NCBI GenBank assembly: GCA_027484105.1
Contig: JAIXUG010000005.1
Span: 248,001-312,000 of the forward strand
Length of the DNA stretch: 64,000 bases
Origin: Comamonadaceae bacterium
GTDB taxonomy: Bacteria > Pseudomonadota > Gammaproteobacteria > Burkholderiales > Burkholderiaceae_C
Direction: 5' to 3'
Within the stretch, counting starts at the first letter, position 1; every line of letters begins with the position of its first letter. Positions 34,131 to 42,094 of the stretch are shown here, piece by piece. The position numbers and the translations under genes were made by a program. The notes below the pieces were generated by a model that worked only from the letters and a program-made list of their open reading frames with translations, was not told where the DNA came from and did not search any database.

Positions 34131-35513
34131 TCAGCGTGGCATGCCAGGGAAACCGCCGCCGCCCATCATGCCTTTCATGGCCCCCATGCGCTTCATCATT
34201 TTCATCATGCCGCCGCCAGACATTTTTTTCATCATGTCCTGCATCTGCTCAAACTCCTTGAGCATGCGGTTGACGTCCTGCACCTGAACGCCAGCACCTG
34301 CGGCAATGCGGCGCTTGCGGGTGGCTTTGATGAGTTCGGGCTTTTTGCGCTCTTGCGGCGTCATGCTGTGGATGATGCCTTGCTTGCGGCCAATGTCTTT
34401 TTCGACTTTGTCCATGTCCATGGACCCGGCTTTGGCGGTCAACTGGCTGGGCAGCTTGTCCATCAGGCTGGACAGCCCCCCCATTTGCTTCATTTGCTGG
34501 ATCTGTGCCAAAAAGTCGTTCAGATCGAAACTGCCGCCGCTCTTGACCTTGGTGGCCAGTTTTTGCGCGGCCTCCATGTCCACACCTGCGGTGACTTGCT
34601 CGACCAGGGCCACGATGTCGCCCATGCCCAGCACGCGGCCCGCGTGGCGCTCGGCGTCGAACACTTCCAGGCCATCGATCTTTTCGCTGGTGCCCGCAAA
34701 CTTGATCGGCACACCGGTGATTTGGCGCACCGACAGGGCCGCACCACCGCGTGAATCACCGTCGAGCTTGGTCAATACGATACCGGTCAAAGGCAGGGCA
34801 TCGCTGAAAGCCTTGGCCGTGTTGGCCGCGTCCTGGCCCTGCATGGCGTCCACCACAAACAAGGTTTCCACAGGTTTGAGTTCGGCGTGCAAGCCCTTGA
34901 TCTCGGTCATCAGGGCTTCGTCAATCGCCAAACGACCGGCGGTGTCGACCAGCAGCACGTCAAAGAAGTGCTTGCGGGCATAGTCGATCGCGGCTCGGGC
35001 GATGTCGATCGGTTTTTGGTCGGGCGAGCTGGGGAACCACTCGGCCCCGGCCTGCGCGGTCACGGTTTTGAGCTGTTCAATCGCCGCAGGGCGGTACACG
35101 TCACCCGAGACCGTGAGCACTTTTTTCTTGCGCTTTTCAATCAGGTGCTTGGCCAGTTTGGCGGTGGTGGTGGTTTTACCGGCACCTTGCAGGCCTGCCA
35201 TCAAAATCACGGCGGGCGGTTGCGCGGCCAGGTTGATGTCCGACACGCCCTCGCCCATGGTGGCCACCAGTTCGCGGTGCACCACGCCCACCAGCGCTTG
35301 TCCAGGCTTCAAAGAGCCCATGACTTCCTGACCCAAGGCATTTTCTTTGACCCGGGCAATGAAATCACGCACAACCGGAAGCGCGACATCGGCCTCCAGC
35401 AGGGCCATACGGACTTCACGCAGCATGTCCGCCACGTTGGATTCGGTGATGCGCGCCTGGCCGCTGATGGTCTTGACGAGGCGCGTGAGTTTGTCGGTCA
35501 GAGCGGAGGCCAT
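34131..35513 (-). CDS. ffh: Signal recognition particle protein Ffh
   Basis: A 460-residue SRP GTPase. It has an N-terminal helical bundle, P-loop GLQGAGKTTTTAKLAKHL (residues about 107-124), VDTAGR and TKLDGD G-motifs, and a Met-rich M domain from about residue 330 with a Gly/Met-rich tail (MMKKMSGGGMMKMM...). It binds signal sequences and 4.5S RNA and docks with FtsY. The ATG at 35513 is followed at once by the N domain. It is divergent from the cytochrome-c assembly-like gene. Confidence 0.97.
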   Translation of the reverse strand: MASALTDKLTRLVKTISGQARITESNVADMLREVRMALLEADVALPVVRDFIARVKENALGQEVMGSLKPGQALVGVVHRELVATMGEGVSDINLAAQPPAVILMAGLQGAGKTTTTAKLAKHLIEKRKKKVLTVSGDVYRPAAIEQLKTVTAQAGAEWFPSSPDQKPIDIARAAIDYARKHFFDVLLVDTAGRLAIDEALMTEIKGLHAELKPVETLFVVDAMQGQDAANTAKAFSDALPLTGIVLTKLDGDSRGGAALSVRQITGVPIKFAGTSEKIDGLEVFDAERHAGRVLGMGDIVALVEQVTAGVDMEAAQKLATKVKSGGSFDLNDFLAQIQQMKQMGGLSSLMDKLPSQLTAKAGSMDMDKVEKDIGRKQGIIHSMTPQERKKPELIKATRKRRIAAGAGVQVQDVNRMLKEFEQMQDMMKKMSGGGMMKMMKRMGAMKGMMGGGGFPGMPR

Positions 35514-35549
35514 GGGGGAGTGTCCAGAAAAAAACCGTTCGAGCGGCTT

Positions 35550-35572
35550 GGCGAAGCCCCATTGGCTGCGCC
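35550..35572 (-). other. Hairpin in the ffh 5' region
   Basis: GGCG-A-AGCC / GGCT-G-CGCC forms an 8-bp stem with one mismatch and a 5-base loop, between the divergent ffh and ccsA-like genes. On the minus strand it is followed by a small CCG/CGG stem and seven T residues (35528-35534). It could be a weak early terminator in the ffh leader or just structured spacer. Confidence 0.35.
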
Positions 35573-35593
35573 TGAAAGGCTAAACTCGGTGCC

Positions 35594-36397
35594 ATGATTT
35601 TAGCGAGTGCGCCTTTGTGGACCCTGCCTGTCTCGGCTCTGGCAGCCTTGATGTATGCCTTGCCTGCTTTGCTGCCTCAGCGCATGGGCGATGTGCGCGC
35701 GCGCCGTTTGCTTTGGCTGGCCTGGGTTTTGCACGCGATGAGCCTGTTGGTTTTGCTCATGGGTCCCGTTCGTTTTGGCTTTGCTCCGGCCTTGTCGGTC
35801 ACCGCCTGGCTGGTGGTCACGGCTTACATGATCGAGACCCAGTTTTTCCCCAAATTCAAAGCCCGCTGGGCTGTGGGCAGCCTTGGGGCCATCACGGTGT
35901 TGTTGGCTTGGGTCTTTCCGGGGACCTTGCTCACCACCCAGGCTTCGGCTTGGTTGCCCCTGCACTTTGCCCTGGGCCTGTCGGCTTACGGCATGTTTGC
36001 TGCTGCCGTGGTTCACGCCTGGATGATGAACCGGACGGAGCAAGACATCCGCCAAGCCCATGAAGGATCGAGTGGTTTACCTCTTTTGACCCTGGAGCGC
36101 CTGACTTTTCGCTTTGTGACCGCCGGCTTTTTGCTGTTGACGGCCACCTTGGTGGCGGGAGCCTTGTTTGGTGAAGCCCTTTACGGTCAGACCCACACCG
36201 AATGGCGCTGGGACCACAAGCGGGTGTTTGCCGTCTTGTCTTGGATCACCTTTGCCACCTTGTTGGTCGGCCGCAGCCAATGGGGCTGGCGCGGCCGCAG
36301 GGCTGTGCGGGTGCTCTACATCGGTGCGGCCCTGCTCCTGCTGTCTTACGCAGGTTCGCGGTTTGTCTTGGAAATCTTGATTGGGCGAACTGGATGA
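35594..36397 (+). CDS. Cytochrome c assembly-family membrane protein (CcsA/YpjD-like)
   Basis: A 267-residue protein with about seven to eight membrane helices and the haem-handling-like segment EWRWDHKRVFAVLSWITF (residues about 200-217), the WxWD-type signature of the cytochrome c assembly/CcsA superfamily. YpjD-type members sit next to ffh in many proteobacteria, as here (divergent, 80 bp), and their role is not established. The stop overlaps the next gene by 4 bp. Confidence 0.85.
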   Translation: MILASAPLWTLPVSALAALMYALPALLPQRMGDVRARRLLWLAWVLHAMSLLVLLMGPVRFGFAPALSVTAWLVVTAYMIETQFFPKFKARWAVGSLGAITVLLAWVFPGTLLTTQASAWLPLHFALGLSAYGMFAAAVVHAWMMNRTEQDIRQAHEGSSGLPLLTLERLTFRFVTAGFLLLTATLVAGALFGEALYGQTHTEWRWDHKRVFAVLSWITFATLLVGRSQWGWRGRRAVRVLYIGAALLLLSYAGSRFVLEILIGRTG

Positions 36398-36630
36398 AAT
36401 ACCTGATCTGGCTGCTGGTCATTTTGGTGGCCATTTGGGTTTACAAGCGCAGCCGCAAGCCCAAAGATGTCACCCCCAATCCTGGACCAGCCGCCACGGG
36501 GCCCTCCAACATGGTCAGTTGCGTCCATTGTGGATTGCACTTGCCCCAGGATGAAGCCGTGCTGGGGGAAAAGGGCATCTACTGCAGTACGGAACACCGC
36601 GCTGCCGCGCAAGACCGCAACCCGGCTTGA
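36394..36630 (+). CDS. Small PP0621-type zinc-ribbon-like membrane protein
   Basis: A 78-residue protein: one N-terminal membrane helix (MKYLIWLLVILVAIWVY), a Pro-rich linker, then a CVHCGLHLP...YCSTEH cluster of Cys/His residues that could bind zinc. The layout matches the PP0621 family, of unknown function, commonly found between a CcsA-like gene and a sensor kinase; no kinase is present here. The ATG at 36394 overlaps the upstream stop (ATGA). Confidence 0.75.
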   Translation: MKYLIWLLVILVAIWVYKRSRKPKDVTPNPGPAATGPSNMVSCVHCGLHLPQDEAVLGEKGIYCSTEHRAAAQDRNPA

Positions 36631-36703
36631 CCCCTGCCTTGCCATGATTGGCCTGATGCGTTTTGCCCCACCCATCGTCCAACCGTGCTCCATCCAATGA
36701 CCC

Positions 36704-37285
36704 ATGTCACACCCAGCCGCTGATTGCGCTGACCTCTGGCAGGCAGGGTGGTACTTGCCCGCCCAAAGATGGGACTCCCCCAATTTTGGGCCGCGACCGC
36801 AAGGCGCCTGCATCGATTTGCTGGTGCTTCACTCGATCAGCCTGCCGCCTGGCGAATATGGCGGGCCCGAGGTTCAGGCGTTCTTCACCAACCAACTGGA
36901 TTGGGAGGCTCACCCCTATTTCCAGCAAATCAAGGGGATGGAGGTGTCGGCGCACTTTTTCATCCGACGCGATGGCGCACTTTTACAGTTTGTCAGTGCC
37001 GACGACAGGGCTTGGCACGCGGGGCAGTCGATGTACCGAGGTCGCTCTCAATGCAACGACGACTCTGTCGGCGTCGAGCTGGAAGGGCTGGAGGGGGATG
37101 TGTTCGAACATGCCCAATATGTTCAATTGGCCCGTCTGTGCCATGACCTGCACCAACGTTACCCGATTGCCCATGTGGCCGGGCACGAACACATTGCCCC
37201 GGGTCGCAAGCAAGACCCGGGACCGGGTTTTGCTTGGGATCACTTGAAACAACTGCTGAATTGGCCTGACTCGTACTTTCCCTAG
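36704..37285 (+). CDS. ampD: 1,6-anhydro-N-acetylmuramyl-L-alanine amidase AmpD
   Basis: A 193-residue zinc amidase of the cytoplasmic AmpD type, without a signal peptide. Zinc ligands by family alignment are His 43 (LLVLHSIS), His 161 (AGHEHIAPGRK) and Asp 171 (KQDPG). It cleaves the stem peptide from anhydro-muropeptides in cell-wall recycling; its loss induces AmpC in bacteria with ampR-ampC. It follows the PP0621-type gene by 73 bp, apparently with its own start region. Confidence 0.95.
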   Translation: MSHPAADCADLWQAGWYLPAQRWDSPNFGPRPQGACIDLLVLHSISLPPGEYGGPEVQAFFTNQLDWEAHPYFQQIKGMEVSAHFFIRRDGALLQFVSADDRAWHAGQSMYRGRSQCNDDSVGVELEGLEGDVFEHAQYVQLARLCHDLHQRYPIAHVAGHEHIAPGRKQDPGPGFAWDHLKQLLNWPDSYFP

Positions 37286-37556
37286 GAATGCAAAACGACA
37301 ATCAGGAAAAATATTTTCCATTTATTTTTATATTTTTTTGGTGATTTCATCAATTTAAATCACCAAGCCAAGAATCCCGACCACAGTCCCTCTGTGGTCT
37401 TGCAGGGCAAAACCTCTCAGACATCGCGTGGCTCTTGAATTCGGCTTTAAAAAGGCTGTTTTCAATACGCTTGCAAAGGCCCTTTTCAGCTTTTGAAAAT
37501 GGGGATTCTGTGGCCTCATGGCGGGACATGGAGCGTCAAGGCAAAAAAGCACCGGT

Positions 37557-37572
37557 ACACTACCTGTAGTGG
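37557..37572 (+). promoter_or_regulatory. NrdR box 1 (upstream, weaker)
   Basis: ACACTACCTGTAGTGG agrees with the NrdR consensus acaCwAtATaTwGtgt at 12 of 16 positions by eye. It ends one base before the -35 hexamer. The paired box starts 32 bp (about three helical turns) downstream, the usual tandem spacing. Confidence 0.7.
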
Positions 37573-37573
37573 C

Positions 37574-37602
37574 TTGCAAGGGTCACAGACACCAGATATA
37601 GT
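37574..37602 (+). promoter_or_regulatory. nrdA promoter, sigma-70 type
   Basis: TTGCAA (37574-37579) and TATAGT (37597-37602) are spaced by 17 bp. The -10 lies inside NrdR box 2, so repressor binding would exclude polymerase. The transcription start is expected near 37609. Confidence 0.7.
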
Positions 37603-37604
37603 GT
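37589..37604 (+). promoter_or_regulatory. NrdR box 2 (stronger, overlaps -10)
   Basis: ACACCAGATATAGTGT matches the NrdR consensus at 14 of 16 positions. NrdR is the ATP/dATP-sensing repressor of ribonucleotide reductase genes and normally binds two such boxes. Confidence 0.8.
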
Positions 37605-37688
37605 CCGTTACAAATTTGCACATTTGAAAAATCCAAGTTGCAGGCGCCCATTACCCCACCACAACACACCACAAATTAGAAGAAAACC

Positions 37689-40616
37689 ATGCTCACAGAC
37701 CTCAACGCCCCATCAGCCACCGCCGGCATGATTCCTCCCCTCCCTTCTGACCGTGCTGGACAAGCCTCCGCTCAAAGCCTCAACCAATACCAAATCATTC
37801 GCCGCAACGGCGCTGTGGTGCCTTTTGAGCCCAACAAAATTGCCGTGGCCTTGATGAAAGCATTTTTGGCTGTCCATGGCACACAAGGCGCTGCATCGGC
37901 CAGCGTTCGGGAAGTCGTGGAGGAGCTGACACAAAACGTGGTGCGGGCGCTGATGCGTTCACGCCCCGGCGGCGGCACGTTCCACATTGAAGACGTGCAG
38001 GACCAGGTCGAACTGGGCTTGATGCGCAGCAGCAACCACGAAGTCGCACGCGCTTATGTGCTGTACCGCGAGCGCCGTACCCAAGAGCGCGCGCAGCAAA
38101 CCCAGCAATCCGCCAGTGTCGCCTCAGAGCCAGCCTTGCACGTGATGGACCAAGGCCAACGTGTTGCGCTGGACCTGAATCACCTCAAGTCCTTGATGGA
38201 AAAAGCTTGTGCGGGTCTCGGTCAAGACGTGAGCCCAGAACCCATCGTCAGCGAGACCATGCGCAACCTTTACGACGGTGTGCCAATGGAAGAGGTGTAC
38301 AAAGCCTCCATCCTGGCTTCGCGCACCTTGATCGAAAAAGATCCGGACTACACCTATGTCACTGCGCGCTTGTTGATGCACACCATCGCCAAGGAAATCT
38401 TGGGCAAAGAGGTGTCACAAGAGCAAATGGGCGAGGCTTACATCAATTACTTCCCCCAGTTCATCAAAAAAGGCGTCGACAACGATCTGCTCGATGAAAA
38501 ACTTCTTCAGTTTGACCTGAAAAAACTGGCCGCCGCCCTCAAGCCTGAGCGCGATTTGCAATTTGATTACCTCGGCCTGCAAACCTTGTACGACCGCTAC
38601 TTTTTGCACGTCCGCAAAACCCGCATCGAGATGCCCCAGGCCTTCTTCATGCGCGTGGCCATGGGTCTGTCCCTCAATGAAATCGACCGCGAAGCCCGGG
38701 CCATCGAGTTTTACGAGATCCTGTCCTCGTTTGACTTCATGTCCTCCACGCCCACGCTGTTCAACAGCGGCACTTTGCGCTCGCAACTCTCCAGCTGCTA
38801 CCTGACCACCGTGCCCGATGACCTGGATGGCATTTACGAGTCCATCAAGGAAAATGCCTTGTTGTCCAAATTTGCCGGCGGTCTGGGCAATGACTGGACC
38901 CGCGTGCGGGCCATGGGCTCACACATCAAAGGCACCAACGGCGAATCACAAGGCGTCGTGCCCTTCCTCAAAGTGGTCAACGACACGGCTGTTGCAGTCA
39001 ACCAAGGCGGCAAGCGCAAAGGCGCGGTCTGCACCTACTTGGAGACCTGGCACCTGGACATCGAAGAATTTCTGGAACTGCGCAAGAACACCGGCGATGA
39101 CCGCCGCCGCACCCACGACATGAACACGGCCAACTGGATTCCAGACCTGTTCATGCGACGCGTGATGGAAAAGGGCAACTGGACCTTGTTCTCCCCATCC
39201 GATGTGCCAGACCTGCACGACCTCTTTGGTCTGGCCTTCGAAAAAGCCTATGTGGCTTATGAACAAAAAGCAGCACGGGGCGAAATCAAGCCCAGCAAGA
39301 CCGTGCCAGCCACCGACCTGTGGCGCAAGATGCTCTCCATGTTGTTTGAAACCGGCCACCCCTGGATCACGTTCAAGGATCCTTGCAACGTGCGTTCGCC
39401 CCAACAACACATCGGTGTGGTGCACTCCTCCAACCTGTGCACCGAGATCACGCTCAACACCAGCGACAGCGAAACCGCCGTCTGCAACCTGGGCTCGGTC
39501 AATCTGGCTCGCCACCTCAAAGACAGCCCCACCGGCAAAGTCATTGACCACGACAAGTTGAAGAAAACCATCACGATCGCCATGCGCATGCTGGACAACG
39601 TGATCGACATCAACTACTACGCCGTCAAGAAGGCGCGCGACTCCAACATGCGCCACCGCCCTGTTGGTCTGGGCCTGATGGGCTTCCAGGATTCGCTGTA
39701 CGAAATGCGCACGCCTTACGCTTCACAAGCTGCTGTGGAGTTTGCTGACCAATCCATGGAAGCCATTTGCTACTACGCTTATTGGGCATCCACTGAACTG
39801 GCCAAAGAGCGCGGCCAATACGCCACTTACAAAGGCTCGCTGTGGGACCAGGGCATCCTGCCTCTGGACACCTTGAAGCTGCTGGAGCGCGAGCGGGGAG
39901 GCTATGTCGAAGTGGACCGTTCAACCACCCTCGACTGGGATGCCCTGCGCCAAAAAATCAAAGCAGACGGCATGCGCAACTCCAACTGCGTCGCCATTGC
40001 CCCCACCGCCACCATTTCCAACATCATTGGCGTGGATGCATCCATTGAGCCCTGCTTTGGCAACTTGTCGGTGAAGTCCAATTTGTCGGGCGAGTTCACC
40101 GTGATCAATGGCTATCTGGTGCGTGACCTGAAACGCCTGGGGCTTTGGGATGACGTGATGGTCATGGATCTGAAGCACTTTGATGGTTCACTGCGTCCCA
40201 TCGACCGCGTGCCGCAAGACATCAAGGCGCTTTATGCCACCGCCTTTGAAGTCGAGACAACATGGCTGGTGGAGGCTGCAGCGCGACGCCAGAAATGGAT
40301 TGACCAAGCCCAGTCGCTCAACATCTACATGGCAGGTGCATCGGGCAAGAAGCTGGACGACACCTACAAGCTCGCTTGGCTGCGTGGCCTCAAGACCACC
40401 TACTACCTGCGCACCTCCAGCGCTACGCAAGTTGAAAAATCGACTGTGAATGCTGGCTCACACAATGCTGTGTCTGCATCCGGTGCGCCCAGTGCTTCAA
40501 GTGTCAGCGCCCTGGAAGCTGCAGCCGCAGCAGCACAAGCGCAAATGAATGCGGTGCCGGCCACGGATATCAAGTTTTGCGCCATTGATGACCCTGGTTG
40601 CGAAGCATGTCAATGA
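37689..40616 (+). CDS. nrdA: Class Ia ribonucleoside-diphosphate reductase alpha subunit
   Basis: A 975-residue large subunit. An ATP-cone (about residues 35-125) for dATP feedback is followed by the barrel with the active-site cysteines in LRSQLSSCYL and NLCTEITLNTSDSETAVCNLGSVNLARH, the PTATISNIIG substrate loop, and a C-terminal CEACQ that shuttles electrons from thioredoxin or glutaredoxin. It is longer than E. coli NrdA (about 760) mainly through N-terminal extension and an Ala/Ser-rich linker before the C-terminal cysteines. It reduces NDPs to dNDPs with NrdB. Regulation by NrdR is indicated by the boxes upstream. Confidence 0.97.
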   Translation: MLTDLNAPSATAGMIPPLPSDRAGQASAQSLNQYQIIRRNGAVVPFEPNKIAVALMKAFLAVHGTQGAASASVREVVEELTQNVVRALMRSRPGGGTFHIEDVQDQVELGLMRSSNHEVARAYVLYRERRTQERAQQTQQSASVASEPALHVMDQGQRVALDLNHLKSLMEKACAGLGQDVSPEPIVSETMRNLYDGVPMEEVYKASILASRTLIEKDPDYTYVTARLLMHTIAKEILGKEVSQEQMGEAYINYFPQFIKKGVDNDLLDEKLLQFDLKKLAAALKPERDLQFDYLGLQTLYDRYFLHVRKTRIEMPQAFFMRVAMGLSLNEIDREARAIEFYEILSSFDFMSSTPTLFNSGTLRSQLSSCYLTTVPDDLDGIYESIKENALLSKFAGGLGNDWTRVRAMGSHIKGTNGESQGVVPFLKVVNDTAVAVNQGGKRKGAVCTYLETWHLDIEEFLELRKNTGDDRRRTHDMNTANWIPDLFMRRVMEKGNWTLFSPSDVPDLHDLFGLAFEKAYVAYEQKAARGEIKPSKTVPATDLWRKMLSMLFETGHPWITFKDPCNVRSPQQHIGVVHSSNLCTEITLNTSDSETAVCNLGSVNLARHLKDSPTGKVIDHDKLKKTITIAMRMLDNVIDINYYAVKKARDSNMRHRPVGLGLMGFQDSLYEMRTPYASQAAVEFADQSMEAICYYAYWASTELAKERGQYATYKGSLWDQGILPLDTLKLLERERGGYVEVDRSTTLDWDALRQKIKADGMRNSNCVAIAPTATISNIIGVDASIEPCFGNLSVKSNLSGEFTVINGYLVRDLKRLGLWDDVMVMDLKHFDGSLRPIDRVPQDIKALYATAFEVETTWLVEAAARRQKWIDQAQSLNIYMAGASGKKLDDTYKLAWLRGLKTTYYLRTSSATQVEKSTVNAGSHNAVSASGAPSASSVSALEAAAAAAQAQMNAVPATDIKFCAIDDPGCEACQ

Positions 40617-40623
40617 AGCACCA

Positions 40624-40661
40624 TGCATCGCACATCACGGTTTCGTGGCTTGTGCGATGCA
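40624..40661 (+). other. Perfect 11-bp inverted repeat between nrdA and nrdB
   Basis: TGCATCGCACA (40624-40634) pairs exactly with TGTGCGATGCA (40651-40661); CACG/CGTG inside the loop can extend the hairpin. It starts 7 bp after the nrdA stop and lacks a T-run, so it is more likely an mRNA-stabilising or processing element than a full terminator. Confidence 0.65.
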
Positions 40662-40710
40662 ATTGAACAACACTTCAGGCGAGATGCCCGTCATAAAGTG
40701 ATTCACTGCT

Positions 40711-40738
40711 TTGCAATTTGTTCGCATGCTTTCATAAT
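40711..40738 (+). promoter_or_regulatory. Candidate nrdB promoter
   Basis: TTGCAA (40711-40716), a 16-bp spacer and CATAAT (40733-40738) lie 18 bp before the nrdB ATG. I see no NrdR box here, so if active it would give NrdR-independent nrdB transcription. The short leader leaves little room for a ribosome-binding site. Confidence 0.4.
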
Positions 40739-40756
40739 TTAAGAATTGGAATTTTT

Positions 40757-41902
40757 ATGCTGTCCTGGGACGATCAAGTCAAACCCGCCTTGCAACCTGC
40801 AATGCCTCCATTCACTGGCGCACAAGCTTCTGCCGCCATGGCATCAGCGTCTTCAGCATCTGGCAGTGCTGCAGCTCCTGCGCCTCACCGCATGAATGCC
40901 GCAGACAAGCGCATCATCAACGGTCAAACCGACGTCAACCAGCTGGTGCCTTTCAAATACAAATGGGCTTGGGAAAAATACCTCGCCACTTGCGCCAACC
41001 ATTGGATGCCGCAAGAAGTGAACATGAACCGTGACATTGCCTTGTGGAAAGACCCCAACGGGCTGACCGAAGACGAGCGTCGCATGGTCAAACGCAATCT
41101 CGGTTTCTTTGTCACGGCCGACTCACTGGCGGCCAACAACATCACCTTGGGCACCTACCGCCACATCACCGCACCGGAGTGCCGTCAGTTCTTGCTGCGC
41201 CAGGCTTTTGAAGAAGCCATTCACACCCATGCCTACCAGTACATTGTGGAATCATTGGGCTTGGACGAAAGTGAAATCTTCAACGCTTACAACGAAATCA
41301 AATCGATTCGCGACAAGGATGAGTTCCTGATCCCGTTCATCAACGTGATCATGGACCCCAACTTCAAGACGGGAACACAGCAAACAGACCAAACTCTGCT
41401 CAAGTCGTTGATTGTTTTTGCCTGCTTGATGGAAGGTCTGTTCTTTTACGTCGGCTTCACGCAAATCTTGGCCTTGGGTCGCCAAAACAAAATGACGGGT
41501 GCTGCCGAGCAATACCAGTACATCTTGCGTGATGAGTCCATGCATTGCAATTTCGGGATTGATCTGATCAACACCATCAAGCACGAAAACCCCCAGCTGT
41601 GGACCCCTGAGTTCAGGGCAGAAATCAAGGAATTGTTCTTGCACGCCGTTGAACTGGAGTACCGTTATGCCGAAGACACCATGCCACGCGGCGTGCTGGG
41701 CATGAATGCGTCCATGTTCAAGGGCTATTTGCGCTACATTGCGAACCGTCGAGCCACTCAGATCGGATTAGAAGCCCTCTTCCCCAACGAAGAGAACCCT
41801 TTCCCCTGGATGAGTGAGATGATTGACCTGAAAAAAGAACGAAACTTCTTTGAAACACGGGTCATTGAGTATCAAACTGGCGGGGCTCTGTCCTGGGATT
41901 GA
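40757..41902 (+). CDS. nrdB: Class Ia ribonucleoside-diphosphate reductase beta subunit
   Basis: A 381-residue R2 protein. Iron ligands and radical site lie in [13 protein letters not shown] (Glu 152/153, His 156) with Tyr 160 at the position of the E. coli radical Tyr 122, so a tyrosyl-radical class Ia enzyme is expected. The C-terminal tail GGALSWD docks to NrdA. The first 45 residues are an Ala/Ser/Pro-rich low-complexity extension. The ATG at 40757 is used; a TTG 13 codons earlier encodes non-conserved sequence. It lies 140 bp after nrdA. Confidence 0.97.
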   Translation: MLSWDDQVKPALQPAMPPFTGAQASAAMASASSASGSAAAPAPHRMNAADKRIINGQTDVNQLVPFKYKWAWEKYLATCANHWMPQEVNMNRDIALWKDPNGLTEDERRMVKRNLGFFVTADSLAANNITLGTYRHITAPECRQFLLRQAFEEAIHTHAYQYIVESLGLDESEIFNAYNEIKSIRDKDEFLIPFINVIMDPNFKTGTQQTDQTLLKSLIVFACLMEGLFFYVGFTQILALGRQNKMTGAAEQYQYILRDESMHCNFGIDLINTIKHENPQLWTPEFRAEIKELFLHAVELEYRYAEDTMPRGVLGMNASMFKGYLRYIANRRATQIGLEALFPNEENPFPWMSEMIDLKKERNFFETRVIEYQTGGALSWD

Positions 41903-41945
41903 TCTTCTGAACACCTCGACAATGTCACCTCTCTTCAAGCCACAC

Positions 41946-41982
41946 GCCACATTGCCTTCGGGTCATGGGGCATGTGGCTTTT
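41946..41982 (+). terminator. Probable terminator after nrdB
   Basis: GCCACATTGCC (41946-41956) pairs with GGCATGTGGC (41969-41978) with one bulged base and is followed by TTTTCTG. It lies 43 bp after the nrdB stop. Confidence 0.55.
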
Positions 41983-42094
41983 CTGTGTTCATGGCGTTGG
42001 GTACTGACTCAGCGCCATGGATCGTTTTGTGCGTTCCAACAAGCACCAAGCGTTCCCTTTCCGTTGAGTTCTCAACTTGATCAAGGAGAAAATC

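Larger units (their letters stand above)
37286..37688 (+). promoter_or_regulatory. 403-bp intergenic region upstream of nrdA
   Basis: No gene is seen; a 74-codon minus-strand frame at 37355-37579 has no recognisable features. The first 80 bp are strikingly AT-rich and hold inverted repeats GGAAAA-ATA-TTTTCC (37305-37319) and TTGGTGATTT/AAATCACCAA (37338-37347, 37357-37366). GACCACAG/CTGTGGTC follows (37379-37399) and may be a weak ampD terminator without a T-run. The nrd promoter and NrdR-type boxes occupy 37557-37604. An 84-bp untranslated leader then reaches the nrdA ATG. Confidence 0.7.

Noticed and set aside
37355-37579. 74-codon minus-strand frame upstream of nrdA
   Set aside because: It overlaps the NrdR-type boxes and promoter, has no recognisable domain and no ribosome-binding site.
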